This document shows positions 43,338 to 52,230 of a stretch of 64,000 nt of DNA, piece by piece. This stretch comes from CAZOVB01 sp964583095 (GTDB taxonomy: Bacteria > Planctomycetota > Phycisphaerae > SM23-33), in assembly GCA_964583095.1 (NCBI GenBank), contig CAZOVB010000001.1:186001-250000 (forward strand), given 5' to 3'. Position 1 is the first letter of the stretch. Each line of letters opens with the position of its first letter. The notes below the pieces were generated by a model. That model had not been told where the DNA came from, ran no database searches, and saw nothing but the letters and a program-made list of their open reading frames with translations. The translations under genes were made by a program, and so were the position numbers.

Positions 43338-43724
43338 TTAGACCCGGCGTTTCTTTCGCGGGCGGCAGCCGTTGTGCGGAATCGGTGTGACATCTTCGAT
43401 CGACAGGATCTTCAACCCGGCCGACTGAAGAGCGGAGACGGCGTTTTCACGCCCGCTGCCCGGGCCCTTGACTCGGACCTCGACTTCCACCATGCCCATT
43501 TTCTTGGCTTTGCCCGCGGCGTCTTCCGCGGCGACACCCGCGGCAAAAGGCGTGCTCTTTCGCGAGCCCTTGAAGCCGCCGACGCTGCCGGCCGACGAGG
43601 AGCAGATCACCTCGCCGTTCATGTCGGTAATCGTAATCAGCGTGTTGTTGAAGGTCGCCTTGACGTGGACGATCCCCCGGGAAACGGTTCGCTTGACTCT
43701 TCGCGTTCGTCTCGACTGGGCCAT
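43338..43724 (-). CDS. rpsK: 30S ribosomal protein S11
   Basis: The 128-residue S11 lies on the 30S platform. The family signatures HVKATFNNTLITITD and the basic C-terminus IPHNGCRPRKKRRV are present. It starts 3 bases after the rpsM stop, so translation is probably coupled. Confidence 0.97.
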   Translation of the reverse strand: MAQSRRTRRVKRTVSRGIVHVKATFNNTLITITDMNGEVICSSSAGSVGGFKGSRKSTPFAAGVAAEDAAGKAKKMGMVEVEVRVKGPGSGRENAVSALQSAGLKILSIEDVTPIPHNGCRPRKKRRV

Positions 43725-43727
43725 GGC

Positions 43728-44111
43728 TTAGCGCATCTCCTTGACGGACTTCTTGCCGGCGACGGTCTTGCGCGGGCCCTTGCGGGTCCGGGCGTTGGTT
43801 CGGGTTCGCTGTCCCCGTACCGGCAGCCCGCGACGGTGTCGCAAACCTCGGTACGAGCTGATATCACGCAGGCGAGCAATGTTCTGCTGCACCTGTCGAC
43901 GCAGGGCACCTTCGATGACGTACTCGTTGTCGAGCACGCCGGCGATCCGCGCCAGTTCTTCTTCGGTCAGTTCCTTGGCCTTTCGAGTGGGCTCCAGGTC
44001 TACCTTCCGGCAGATCTCGTCAGCCTTCTTCGGGCCAATGCCGTGAATATACCGCAATGAAATGCGGATCTGTTTGTCGTCCGGTATGGCTACACCCGCG
44101 ACACGTGGCAT
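43728..44111 (-). CDS. rpsM: 30S ribosomal protein S13
   Basis: The 127-residue S13 binds the head of the 30S subunit and contacts tRNA and the 50S bridge. ISLRYIHGIGPKKADEIC and the C-terminal RGLPVRGQRTRTNARTRKG are typical. It lies between rpmJ and rpsK. Confidence 0.97.
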   Translation of the reverse strand: MPRVAGVAIPDDKQIRISLRYIHGIGPKKADEICRKVDLEPTRKAKELTEEELARIAGVLDNEYVIEGALRRQVQQNIARLRDISSYRGLRHRRGLPVRGQRTRTNARTRKGPRKTVAGKKSVKEMR

Positions 44112-44135
44112 AGTTCAATTCTCCTTCTGCGCCGG

Positions 44136-44249
44136 TCAGCCCTGACGCTGCTTGTGTTTCGGGTTCGTGCAGATAACCCGCACAACGCCCTTGCGTCGAA
44201 TGATCTTGCAGTTCTCGCATATCCGTCGGACGCTGGATCGTACTTTCAT
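44136..44249 (-). CDS. rpmJ: 50S ribosomal protein L36
   Basis: A 37-residue ORF starting MKVRSSVRRICENCKIIRR, with three cysteines and one histidine (CENC, then ICTNPKH) that make the zinc site of the C+ type L36. It lies between map and rpsM. The infA gene that usually sits beside it is missing. Confidence 0.96.
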   Translation of the reverse strand: MKVRSSVRRICENCKIIRRKGVVRVICTNPKHKQRQG

Positions 44250-44288
44250 CTCATCACCTGTTTCTGCGTCGCTGACGCTCGCAAGCGC

Positions 44289-45071
44289 CTATTCTTCAGC
44301 GGTAAGGACGGTACAACCGTCCTGGGTTATCGCAACCGTCTGCTCAAAATGCGCCGACGGCTGGGAATCTCTTGTCACTATCGTCCAACCGTCGGGTCCG
44401 TAGGCCGCTGCGTGCGAGCCCCGGTTCACCATCGGTTCGATCGCCAAAACCATTCCAGGCCGGAGAGCAATCTCCCGCCTCTTGAGATCCGGAGACAACC
44501 AGTTGGGAATCTTCGGATCCTCGTGCATCTTTTTGCCGATTCCGTGGCCCACGAACTCGCGAACCACCGAAAAGCCCTGCGATTCCACGTTCTCCTGCAT
44601 CGCCGAAGCAATTTCGCTCCATCCGATGCCGGGGCGGCACATCCGAATCGCAAGGTCCAGCGTATCTTTGGTCACCTTGACCAACTTCCGCGTTCGCTCG
44701 TCGACCTGGCCGACGACAAACGTCTCTGCTGCATCGCCGCACCAGCCGGCCAGCTCCACGCCGAAATCCACACTCAGGATGTCTCCGTCCTGAACCTTCC
44801 GGTCCGGGCGGGGAATCCCATGTACGATTTCCTCGTTGATCGAGGCACATATATTGCCGGGGAAGGGTCCGGCCTTGCCATGGCCCGGAACGCCTTTAAA
44901 CAGGCATCGGGCCCCTTCCTGCAAACAAATTCGTTCGGCCTGGGCGTCCAACTCCAGCGTGCTGACGCCCGGCTGGATGCTTTCACTCAGGGCGCTTAGT
45001 ACTTTTCGAACCACACGGCCGGCCTGACGCATCTGTTCAATCTGCTGCGGATTTCTCAGATTAATCGCCAC
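44289..45071 (-). CDS. map: Methionine aminopeptidase, type I
   Basis: The 260-residue metalloenzyme removes the initiator Met from nascent proteins. Metal ligands lie in LSVDFGVELAGWCGDAAETF (two Asp), FVGHGIGKKMHE (His), and the Glu of AIEPMVNRG and of FEQTVAIT. The start is GTG, with GGAG 5 bases upstream. It sits between adk and rpmJ, the common spc-operon position. Confidence 0.96.
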   Translation of the reverse strand: MAINLRNPQQIEQMRQAGRVVRKVLSALSESIQPGVSTLELDAQAERICLQEGARCLFKGVPGHGKAGPFPGNICASINEEIVHGIPRPDRKVQDGDILSVDFGVELAGWCGDAAETFVVGQVDERTRKLVKVTKDTLDLAIRMCRPGIGWSEIASAMQENVESQGFSVVREFVGHGIGKKMHEDPKIPNWLSPDLKRREIALRPGMVLAIEPMVNRGSHAAAYGPDGWTIVTRDSQPSAHFEQTVAITQDGCTVLTAEE

Positions 45072-45089
45072 CGAAGCTCCAGGCGTCTG

Positions 45090-45746
45090 TCAGTTTTCCA
45101 GCGACTTGAGCGAAGCGACCATCGACTCGGTCACCACGTCGGGGCTCGGCGAGCCATCGACTTCGATCACCTTTACCGCGTCGTTATCCTGGTAGTATCC
45201 TATCACCGGCTGCGTCTGGGCGTGGTAGGTCGCCAGGCGCTGGCGGACAACGCTTTCGGTATCGTCGCTGCGCTGGGTCAGCGTCGCGCCGTCCACGTCG
45301 CACTTGTTGTCTTCCTTGGGCGGCATGTACTTTACGTGGTAGACCTTGCCACACTCGGGGCAGGAGCGTCGGCCCGTGATCCGCTCGACGATCTGATCGT
45401 CGGGAACAACGATCACCACCGCAGCGTCCATCGACAGGCCGTCTTTGCTCAACTGCTCGTCCAGGGCTTTGGCCTGGGGGACCGTCCGCGGGAAGCCGTC
45501 GAGCATCAGGCCGTCGCCGGGGGTCTCCCGAATCGCTTTGGCCATCACTTGCACGACGATCTCGTCCGGGACCAGTTGCCCCGCGTCCATGTACTGGGCC
45601 ATCTTCTCGCCCAGATCGGAACCCGAGGCCTTCTCGGCCCGGAAGATATCGCCACTGGACAGGTGCGTCATATTGAACTTGTCACTGACCCGCTGAGCCT
45701 GCGTACCTTTGCCGGCTCCGGGGGGGCCCATCAGAATGATTTTCAA
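45090..45746 (-). CDS. adk: Adenylate kinase
   Basis: The enzyme balances AMP, ADP and ATP. The 218-residue product has the P-loop GPPGAGKGTQ, the NMP-binding DGFPRTVPQ, and a LID domain with CPECGKVYH (zinc-type cysteines). The start codon is TTG, overlapping the secY stop by 4 bases, with AAGGGAG 7 bases upstream. Confidence 0.97.
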   Translation of the reverse strand: MKIILMGPPGAGKGTQAQRVSDKFNMTHLSSGDIFRAEKASGSDLGEKMAQYMDAGQLVPDEIVVQVMAKAIRETPGDGLMLDGFPRTVPQAKALDEQLSKDGLSMDAAVVIVVPDDQIVERITGRRSCPECGKVYHVKYMPPKEDNKCDVDGATLTQRSDDTESVVRQRLATYHAQTQPVIGYYQDNDAVKVIEVDGSPSPDVVTESMVASLKSLEN

Positions 45747-47323
45747 CGGTATGCTCCCTTGATCCTGGAACTGCCGCCCAGGAATCCACCATAGTTACGC
45801 ATGACCAGGTTCGCTTCGATCCGCTGGACCAGGTCCAGAGTCACGCTGATCACGATCAGCAGGCCCGTGCCGCCCAAAAAGGCCGAGATGCTGAAGGGTA
45901 TGTCCATCGCCGAACTGATGACCATCGGCAAGACCGCGATCACCGCCAAAAAGGCCGCTCCGCAATAGGTGATCCGTTCCATGACACGCTCGAGGTATTC
46001 AGCCGTCCTGCGTCCCGGCCGGAGGCCACGGATAAAGTGTCCATAGTCTCGAAGCTGATCGGCCATGTCCTTGGGGCGGAACTGGACCGTTGTCCAGAAG
46101 TAGGCGAAGAAGAAGATCAGGGCCACATAACTGAGCGTGTGCAGGTAGGCACCGGTGCGGAACTGGGAGGCCAACGTCCGCCAGCCGTCCCACATGAACG
46201 AGCGGTTGAGCCAGCCGAAAAGCATGGCCGGGAAGATCATCAGCGACGAGGCGAAGATGATCGGCATCACGCCGCCGTGATTGACACGCAGGGGCAGGTA
46301 ATGGCGCCCGCCTGCGGTCATGCGTCGGCCTCGCACCTGCTTGGCCTGCTGAATCGGGATTCGCCGCTGGCCCTGGGTGATGAGGATCGCACCGGCTACG
46401 ACAAAGACGAATCCGCCGGCCAGGAAGAGGATCTTGAGCAGGCCGATGTCGTCGGCCCCGCCCGTGCCGGTCAGGCCCAGGGTTGCACGGTCGGCTACTT
46501 CCATGATCGCGAAGGGCAGCCGGACCACGATGCCGGCCATGATCAGCAGGCTGATCCCGTTGCCGATGCCGTACTCGTCGATCTGCTCACCCAGCCACAT
46601 CAAAAAGACCGTTCCGGTCGTCAGACCCACCATACCCATCACGGTAACCAAAAAGGTTCCGCGGTACTCGGGATAGACCAGGTCCCCCCCGCCGGTGAGC
46701 CACTGCACATACACGTAGGACTGTACCAGGCACAGGCCGACGGTAACGTATCGTGTGATTTCCTGAATCTTCTTCTGACCGGCCGGGCCTTCCTTCTGAA
46801 GCTTCTCCAGGGAAGGAACCACGGTGGTCAGCAATTGCATGATAATCGAGGCCGAGATGTACGGCATGATCCCCAGCCCGAAGAACGTGGACTGCTGGAG
46901 GTTACCGCCGGAGAAGATCGACAGATATTGCAGGGCCTCTCCGAAGATGTTGTCCGAGCCGCCCAGTTGGCGCGAGACCGCGTTGGGGTCGATACCGGGC
47001 AGAGGAAGGTGGAACCCGATGCGGTAGATGCACAGCAGTCCGAGGGTAAAGGCGATCTTCTTGAGCAGTTCGGGAACGGCGAAGATATTCTCGAAGATCC
47101 GGTGGATTCCTGTCGGGGCGATGAAGCTGTAGTAGTAGAGCCCGAGAATCGCCAGACCCAGTACGAGCTGGAAGCTCGGGCCAAGCATTTCGGCCAGCGC
47201 GGCAGTCCCTTGTGACATCTGCCCAGCCAACTCCGTCAGTGCGAAGATGCTGGTCAGGATGACGTAGAGAGCCAGGGCTCCCATGACGACACCAGCAGCA
47301 ATTTGGAAAATGCGGAATCTCAT
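45743..47323 (-). CDS. secY: Preprotein translocase subunit SecY with N-terminal extension
   Basis: SecY forms the protein-conducting channel of the inner membrane. The standard 10-helix core begins near residue 75 (IFAVPELLKKIAFTLGLLCIYRIGF, with PLPGID) and includes the IMPYISASIIMQLL region. Ahead of it are about 75 extra residues with two more predicted membrane helices (residues 6-30 and 50-69). The total is 526 residues against about 430-445 usual. The ATG has AAGGAA upstream and lies 41 bases after rplO, so the extension is probably translated. Confidence 0.96.
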   Translation of the reverse strand: MRFRIFQIAAGVVMGALALYVILTSIFALTELAGQMSQGTAALAEMLGPSFQLVLGLAILGLYYYSFIAPTGIHRIFENIFAVPELLKKIAFTLGLLCIYRIGFHLPLPGIDPNAVSRQLGGSDNIFGEALQYLSIFSGGNLQQSTFFGLGIMPYISASIIMQLLTTVVPSLEKLQKEGPAGQKKIQEITRYVTVGLCLVQSYVYVQWLTGGGDLVYPEYRGTFLVTVMGMVGLTTGTVFLMWLGEQIDEYGIGNGISLLIMAGIVVRLPFAIMEVADRATLGLTGTGGADDIGLLKILFLAGGFVFVVAGAILITQGQRRIPIQQAKQVRGRRMTAGGRHYLPLRVNHGGVMPIIFASSLMIFPAMLFGWLNRSFMWDGWRTLASQFRTGAYLHTLSYVALIFFFAYFWTTVQFRPKDMADQLRDYGHFIRGLRPGRRTAEYLERVMERITYCGAAFLAVIAVLPMVISSAMDIPFSISAFLGGTGLLIVISVTLDLVQRIEANLVMRNYGGFLGGSSRIKGAYR

Positions 47324-47364
47324 TCTACGCGGTTCCTTCGTGTGGGCCCGTCAAGACGGCGGCC

Positions 47365-47808
47365 TCAGACGACTTTCGCCTGCCCTCCGGCGTCTTCGAT
47401 CTTCTTGGCGGCGGCCTGGGAGAACTTGTTGGCCACCACGGTCAGCTTTCGGTCGATCTGTCCATTGCCCAGAATCTTGACCGGCTTGTCAACATCGCGA
47501 ATCAGCCGGGCCTCTACCAGGGCCTCGGCATCGACGGTCGCCCCCTCTTCGAAGGCTTCCAGCGAGTCCAGGTTGACCACCTGAAAGGAATTCTTGAAGC
47601 GGGCATTGTTGAATCCGCGTTTGGGCAGTCGGGCGATGGCGGGGTTCTGTCCGCCTTCAAAGCCGTAGCGGGCGGAGGCACCGGCGCGCGAACCGGCGCC
47701 CTTGTGGCCCCGGCCACTGGTCTTGCCCATGCCCGAGCCGCTGCCGCGACCCACGCGTTTGCGTTTCTTGTATTTGCCGGCCTGTGAAAGAATATCGTCG
47801 AGGTTCAT
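47365..47808 (-). CDS. rplO: 50S ribosomal protein L15
   Basis: The 147-residue L15 is a late 50S assembly protein. The Gly/Arg/Lys-rich start (KRKRVGRGSGSGMGKTSGRG) and the domain KRGFNN are typical. It overlaps rpsE by 4 bases. The rpmD (L30) gene that often lies between rpsE and rplO is absent. Confidence 0.97.
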   Translation of the reverse strand: MNLDDILSQAGKYKKRKRVGRGSGSGMGKTSGRGHKGAGSRAGASARYGFEGGQNPAIARLPKRGFNNARFKNSFQVVNLDSLEAFEEGATVDAEALVEARLIRDVDKPVKILGNGQIDRKLTVVANKFSQAAAKKIEDAGGQAKVV

Positions 47809-48314
47809 TCGATGGTCACTCCCCTCAGCTCCTGCACTCGTTGGCGGGAGCGGAGTTTGGCCAAGGCATTCATACCTGCCTTGAGCATGTTCTTGGGATT
47901 GGTCGATCCATGGGCCTTGGTGAGCACGTCGGCCACTCCGCCCAGGTGAAGCAGGGGCGCGAGTTTCTTGCCGGCGATGACACCGGTACCCGGCGAAGCG
48001 GGGATCAGCAGCACTTCCGAAGCGCCGCTGGTGCCCTTGACCGGGTGGGGAATCGTCGAGCCACGCAGGCTGATATCCACCAGCGACTTGCGGGCTTCAC
48101 TGATGCCCTTTTCCACGGCCAGCGAAACCTCATTGGCTTTTCCATACCCGATACCGACCTTGCCGTTGCGGTCCCCCACGACCACCAGGGCCGCGAAGCT
48201 GAACCGCCGGCCGCCCTTGACGACCTTGGAACATCGGTAAATCTGGATCACATTGTCTTCGAAGGGGCTGTTATCGTCGAAGCCCGCTCGACCTCTACCT
48301 CTTTGCCTAGCCAC
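47805..48314 (-). CDS. rpsE: 30S ribosomal protein S5
   Basis: The 169-residue S5 helps decoding accuracy. The double-stranded RNA-binding S5 signature (GGRRFSFAALVVVGDRNGKVGIGYGKANEV) is near residues 35-64. The start is GTG with AGGAG 8 bases upstream. Confidence 0.97.
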   Translation of the reverse strand: MARQRGRGRAGFDDNSPFEDNVIQIYRCSKVVKGGRRFSFAALVVVGDRNGKVGIGYGKANEVSLAVEKGISEARKSLVDISLRGSTIPHPVKGTSGASEVLLIPASPGTGVIAGKKLAPLLHLGGVADVLTKAHGSTNPKNMLKAGMNALAKLRSRQRVQELRGVTIE

Positions 48315-48331
48315 GTTCGCAGCTCCTGTCT

Positions 48332-48703
48332 TTAGAACTCCAGGCCGCCCTGGCGGGCAGCCTCGGCCAGGTCTTTGACCCGACCATGGTATGGGTAGCC
48401 GTTGCGATCGAAGACCGCCTTCTTGATGCCTGCTTCATTGGCCTTTTCCGCCAATGCCTTGCCCACCGCCTTGGCCGCTACGCAGTTTCCCGCGGCGCCT
48501 TCCAGCTGGCCGGCCACGGGGGCCTCCATGCTGCTGGCGGCGACCAGCGTTCGGCCGGCCGTGTCGTCAATGAGCTGGGCATAGATATTGCGATGGCTTC
48601 GGAAGACGCTCAGGCGAGGCCGATCGTTGGTTCCGGTGATCTTCTTGCGGACACGACGTTTGCGTCGCAACCGCCTGAACTGTTTTTTCATCGTCGACTT
48701 CAT
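48332..48703 (-). CDS. rplR: 50S ribosomal protein L18
   Basis: The 123-residue L18 binds 5S rRNA. A basic N-terminus (KKQFRRLRRKRRVRKKITGT) precedes the typical RPRLSVFRSHRNIYAQLIDD. A second ATG four codons in could also be the start. It lies between rplF and rpsE. Confidence 0.96.
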   Translation of the reverse strand: MKSTMKKQFRRLRRKRRVRKKITGTNDRPRLSVFRSHRNIYAQLIDDTAGRTLVAASSMEAPVAGQLEGAAGNCVAAKAVGKALAEKANEAGIKKAVFDRNGYPYHGRVKDLAEAARQGGLEF

Positions 48704-48739
48704 ATCGCTCTTGCTCTTGCGTGATTCGCCCTGAGAGGA

Positions 48740-49321
48740 TTACTTGCTGCCGGCACCGGCGAAGGCCTTGCCTGCCTTGCGGCGGACACGCTCGCCGGCG
48801 TAACGGATTCCCTTGCCCAGGTACGGCTCGGGAGGACGCGTCTTGCGGATTCTCGCGGCCAGTTGCCCCACCGCCTGCTTGTCGGCACCTTTGATGGTGA
48901 ACCGGGCAGGGGCGTCGTCGCGGCGGGCCTGGTTGACCTGGACGTCCACGTCGATCCCGGCGGGGATTTCAAACAAGGCCGGATGGCTCAGGCCGCAGGT
49001 GATGTTCAGCGTCTTGCCCTGAACATTTGCCGTAAAGCCCACGCCGTAGATCTCCAGCTCCTTGCTGAAGCCCTTGGAGCAACCTTCGACCATGTTGGAT
49101 ATCAGGCTTCGCGTCAGGCCATGCAGGCTTCGGCTCAGACGCTCCTCGTCGCTTCGGGTGCAGATGACCTGCTTGCCCGAGTCGTCCATTTCGACCTGGA
49201 TTTCGGGCCGATGCGTCCAACTGAGTTTGCCTACCGGGCCCTCCACGTTGATGGTGCGATCCTGGATCGTCACCTTCACGCCGGAGGGAATTTCAACGGG
49301 TGCTTTGCCGATACGAGACAT
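48740..49321 (-). CDS. rplF: 50S ribosomal protein L6
   Basis: The 193-residue L6 lies near the factor-binding region of the 50S. SRIGKAPVEIPSGVKV at the start and the C-terminal EPYLGKGIRYAGERVRRKAGKAF are typical. It is about 14 residues longer than usual at the end. The start has GGAGGAAATT upstream. Confidence 0.97.
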   Translation of the reverse strand: MSRIGKAPVEIPSGVKVTIQDRTINVEGPVGKLSWTHRPEIQVEMDDSGKQVICTRSDEERLSRSLHGLTRSLISNMVEGCSKGFSKELEIYGVGFTANVQGKTLNITCGLSHPALFEIPAGIDVDVQVNQARRDDAPARFTIKGADKQAVGQLAARIRKTRPPEPYLGKGIRYAGERVRRKAGKAFAGAGSK

Positions 49322-49332
49322 AATTTCCTCCC

Positions 49333-49731
49333 TCAGCACACGGTGCAGAGGACTTCGCCGCCAACGGTTTTTTCGCGGCACTGACGGTCGGACAATACGC
49401 CCTGGGAGGTGGAGACCACGCTGATTCCCAGTCCTTCCATGACCCGGGGCAGGTCTTCCACGCCTCGGTAGACGCGGCAGCCTGGTTTGCTGACACGCTC
49501 GATATCGGTGATTACCTCTTCACCGGTCGGGCCATATTTAAGGTACAGGCGAAGGATGCCCTGTTTATTGTCGTCGACACGCTTGTATTCGCAGATGTAG
49601 CCCTCTTCCTGAAGCACGCGGGCTACGCCCTCGCAGATCTTCGAGGCACGGACGTTGACGGTCTCGTGCTTGGTCCGCAGGGCATTGCGAATCCGGGTCA
49701 ACATGTCGGCAATGGGGTCCGAAAGACTCAT
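49333..49731 (-). CDS. rpsH: 30S ribosomal protein S8
   Basis: The 132-residue S8 binds the central domain of 16S rRNA and in E. coli regulates the spc operon. MSLSDPIADMLTRIRNA at the start and VVSTSQGVLSDRQCREKTVGGEVL at the end are characteristic. It is 14 bases after rpsN, with AAGGA upstream of the ATG. Confidence 0.97.
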   Translation of the reverse strand: MSLSDPIADMLTRIRNALRTKHETVNVRASKICEGVARVLQEEGYICEYKRVDDNKQGILRLYLKYGPTGEEVITDIERVSKPGCRVYRGVEDLPRVMEGLGISVVSTSQGVLSDRQCREKTVGGEVLCTVC

Positions 49732-49745
49732 GGTTGCAATTCCTT

Positions 49746-49931
49746 CTACCAACTGGCCTTCTTCATGCCCGGAATCTTGCCTTCATTGGCGAGGTTCCGA
49801 AGACAGATACGGCAGACGTTGAATTTGCGATACACCGCCCTGGGTCGGCCGCAAAGCTGGCAACGGCGGATCGTCCGCGTTGAAAACTTCGGCTTTCGCT
49901 GGGCTTTGGCGATAAGGGCTTTGGTGGCCAT
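49746..49931 (-). CDS. rpsN: 30S ribosomal protein S14, zinc-binding type
   Basis: A 61-residue S14 of type Z, with CQLCGRPRAV and CRICLR giving the four zinc cysteines. The short length fits this type, which replaces the longer zinc-free S14 of E. coli. It lies between rplE and rpsH. Confidence 0.97.
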   Translation of the reverse strand: MATKALIAKAQRKPKFSTRTIRRCQLCGRPRAVYRKFNVCRICLRNLANEGKIPGMKKASW

Positions 49932-49945
49932 CGTGCGCCTTCCTG

Positions 49946-50494
49946 TTATTGTTCGCGACGGTACGGCATGCCCAGGAGCGTAAGCAGCTCGCGGGCCTCC
50001 TCGTCCGTCTTTGCGCTGGTGGTAAACGAAATATTCATTCCGAGGGTGTGGCTGATGTTGGTCGCGTCGATCTCCGGGAAAACCGTCTGCTCGTCGAGGC
50101 CCATGTTGTAGTTGCCACGTCCGTCAAAGCTGGAGGGATCCAGTCCGCGGAAGTCCTTGACGCGCGGCACGGCCAGGGAGATCAGGCGATCGAGAAACTC
50201 CCACATCCGCACGCGCCGGAGGGTGACCTTGAGGCCCACCTGGCTGCCGGCGCGGAGTTTGAAGTTCGAGACGCTCTTCTTGGCCCGGCAGATCTGGGGC
50301 TTCTGGCCGGCGATCTGGGTCAGGTGCTTGATGGCGGTCTCGAACTTGGCCGACTCGTCTTCGGCGTCACCAATTCCCATGGAGATGGTGATCTTCTTGA
50401 GCCGAGGCACAGCGTAGGGGTTGGTGTAGTCGAAACGCTCTTTCAACTGACCCACAATGTCGCTTTGGTATTGTTCCTGGAGCCTGGGTGCCAT
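49946..50494 (-). CDS. rplE: 50S ribosomal protein L5
   Basis: The 182-residue L5 binds 5S rRNA and P-site tRNA. ITISMGIGDAEDE and the LRVRMWEFLDRLISLAVPRVKDFRGL-type central region are visible. The gene follows rplX by 10 bases. Confidence 0.97.
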   Translation of the reverse strand: MAPRLQEQYQSDIVGQLKERFDYTNPYAVPRLKKITISMGIGDAEDESAKFETAIKHLTQIAGQKPQICRAKKSVSNFKLRAGSQVGLKVTLRRVRMWEFLDRLISLAVPRVKDFRGLDPSSFDGRGNYNMGLDEQTVFPEIDATNISHTLGMNISFTTSAKTDEEARELLTLLGMPYRREQ

Positions 50495-50504
50495 TTGGCT
50501 TCAC

Positions 50505-50843
50505 CTACTTCTCTGCGTTGGTGACTTGCCCGAGGGACTCGCCGGACTTCTTGGCGATGCGTTCCTTCGTGCCGTCTTCGTTGATCCGGAAACCCACACG
50601 GGTGGGTTGATTCGTCTTGCGATCCACGGGTTGGACGTTGGAGATGTGAATCGGCATCTCCTTCTGGATCCGCCCGCCCTGGGGGTGCTGCCGGCTGGGC
50701 CTCAGGTGGCGGTACACACGGTTTACGCCCTGGACCAGCACTTTGTCCTGGTCGGGCATCACGGCCAATACTTCACCGGTCATTCCGCGACTTTCCCCGG
50801 CGATGACCATCACCAGGTCGCCTTTCTTGACGTGTCGTGCCAT
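50505..50843 (-). CDS. rplX: 50S ribosomal protein L24
   Basis: The 112-residue L24 helps start 50S assembly. The KOW motif (KGDLVMVIAGESRGMTGEVL) is near the N-terminus. The gene follows rplN by 2 bases and precedes rplE. Confidence 0.97.
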   Translation of the reverse strand: MARHVKKGDLVMVIAGESRGMTGEVLAVMPDQDKVLVQGVNRVYRHLRPSRQHPQGGRIQKEMPIHISNVQPVDRKTNQPTRVGFRINEDGTKERIAKKSGESLGQVTNAEK

Positions 50844-50845
50844 GG

Positions 50846-51232
50846 TTATACGACCTCCGAAGCCAGGGAGACGATCTTCATGAAATTCTTTTCCCGCAGC
50901 TCGCGGGCCACCGCACCGAAGATGCGGGTCCCTCGAGGGTTACCGTTGTCGTCGATAATCACGACCGCGTTGCTGTCGAAACGTACGTAGCTGCCGTCCT
51001 TGCGGCGGACGGGATAGCCCGCCCGGACGATCACACAGCGTACCACGTCGCCGGCCTTGACGTCGCTGCCGGGCAGCGACTTCTTGACCGAGCAGATGAT
51101 CACGTCGCCCAGGCTGGCCGTACGCCGGGTGTGGCCCTGCTTCCGTGTCGAACCGCCCAGGACCCGGATGCATCCCACCACCCGGGCGCCGGTGTTGTCC
51201 GCAACATTCAAGCGTGTTTCCTGCTGAATCAC
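50846..51232 (-). CDS. rplN: 50S ribosomal protein L14
   Basis: The 128-residue L14 forms intersubunit bridges with 16S rRNA. MIQQETRLNVADNTGARVVGCIRV-type start is typical; the usual length is 122. The start codon is GTG, with GAGGTAGAGCG upstream. Confidence 0.97.
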   Translation of the reverse strand: MIQQETRLNVADNTGARVVGCIRVLGGSTRKQGHTRRTASLGDVIICSVKKSLPGSDVKAGDVVRCVIVRAGYPVRRKDGSYVRFDSNAVVIIDDNGNPRGTRIFGAVARELREKNFMKIVSLASEVV

Positions 51233-51260
51233 CGCTCTACCTCATCCAATGGCTGGAAGT

Positions 51261-51545
51261 TTATTCGCGTACCTGGGCAGGCCGGACGATTCGCGTCAGC
51301 CTCCAGGACTTGTTCTTGCTGATCCGCCGACAGGGGATGATCTCCACCTGGTCGCCCACGCGGGCCTCATTGCCCGGATCATGCACCGCATACTGGCTGC
51401 GGCGGCGGATGTACTTGCCGTAAATCGGGTGCTTGACCAGCGTCATGAGCTGGACCTTGATGGTCTTGTCGCCGCTGCGCCGGACTACCGTCCCGACTCT
51501 CGCACCGTGGACAGTCGTCTTTTCGTTCTGGGCCTGTTCTGTCAT
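51261..51545 (-). CDS. rpsQ: 30S ribosomal protein S17
   Basis: The 94-residue S17 binds the 5' domain of 16S rRNA. The core GTVVRRSGDKTIKVQLMTLV and the ARVGDQVEIIPCRRISKNK motif are clear. It lies between rpmC and rplN. Confidence 0.97.
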   Translation of the reverse strand: MTEQAQNEKTTVHGARVGTVVRRSGDKTIKVQLMTLVKHPIYGKYIRRRSQYAVHDPGNEARVGDQVEIIPCRRISKNKSWRLTRIVRPAQVRE

Positions 51546-51566
51546 CTCGTTCTCACGCGCCGTTCT

Positions 51567-51773
51567 TTACTTTGTTTCCTGGGTAGCGAGTTCTCGCTGG
51601 CGAATCACCGTCTTGAACCGGGCAATGTCGCGCCGGGCCTTGGTGACCAGGGAAGTATCTTCGAGCTTTTCCGTTACCGACTGGCTGCGAAGATCGAACA
51701 CGTGCTGGTGGAGTCGATCCAGTTCCAGTTGAAGTTCTTCGTCGCTCAGTTGGCGAATTTCGTCAATCTTCAT
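51567..51773 (-). CDS. rpmC: 50S ribosomal protein L29
   Basis: The 68-residue helical L29 lies near the peptide exit tunnel. The KARRDIARFKTVIRQRE segment is diagnostic. It follows rplP by 19 bases. Confidence 0.95.
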   Translation of the reverse strand: MKIDEIRQLSDEELQLELDRLHQHVFDLRSQSVTEKLEDTSLVTKARRDIARFKTVIRQRELATQETK

Positions 51774-51792
51774 GATTTCCTCTGCGCCTTGA

Positions 51793-52209
51793 TCAACCGT
51801 GGTACCGGTGAACCATCCGGCATCGGACGGGCATCTTGTTGGCCACCCGCCGGAACGCGTCCTTGGCCGTGGCTTCCTCCACGCCGCCGATCTCGAACAG
51901 AACGGTGCCCGGCTTGATGACCGCTACCCAGCGGTCCGTCTCGCCTTTGCCCTTGCCCATTCGAACTTCCAAAGGCTTGGAGCTGACCGGCTTGTCCGGG
52001 AAGATCCGAATGTACACGCGTCCCACGCGGTGCAGAAAGTGCGTCGCGGAGACGCGGCCTGCCTCGATCTGGCGACCCGAGATCCACCCGGGCTCCATCG
52101 CCTGCAGACCGTAGTCGCCAAAGGCAACGTAATTGCCCCGCGTGGCATTGCCGCGGATCTTGCCGCGCTGCTGCTTGCGGTGCTTGACTCTTTTGGGCAT
52201 CAAAGGCAT
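51793..52209 (-). CDS. rplP: 50S ribosomal protein L16
   Basis: The 138-residue L16 helps place A-site tRNA. MPKRVKHRKQQRGKI and GRVYIRIFPDKPVSSKPLEVRMGKGKG-type motifs are clear. The start could be the first ATG or the one three codons later (MPKRV). Confidence 0.97.
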   Translation of the reverse strand: MPLMPKRVKHRKQQRGKIRGNATRGNYVAFGDYGLQAMEPGWISGRQIEAGRVSATHFLHRVGRVYIRIFPDKPVSSKPLEVRMGKGKGETDRWVAVIKPGTVLFEIGGVEEATAKDAFRRVANKMPVRCRMVHRYHG

Positions 52210-52230
52210 GGTCGATGGTCCTCAGTCTCT

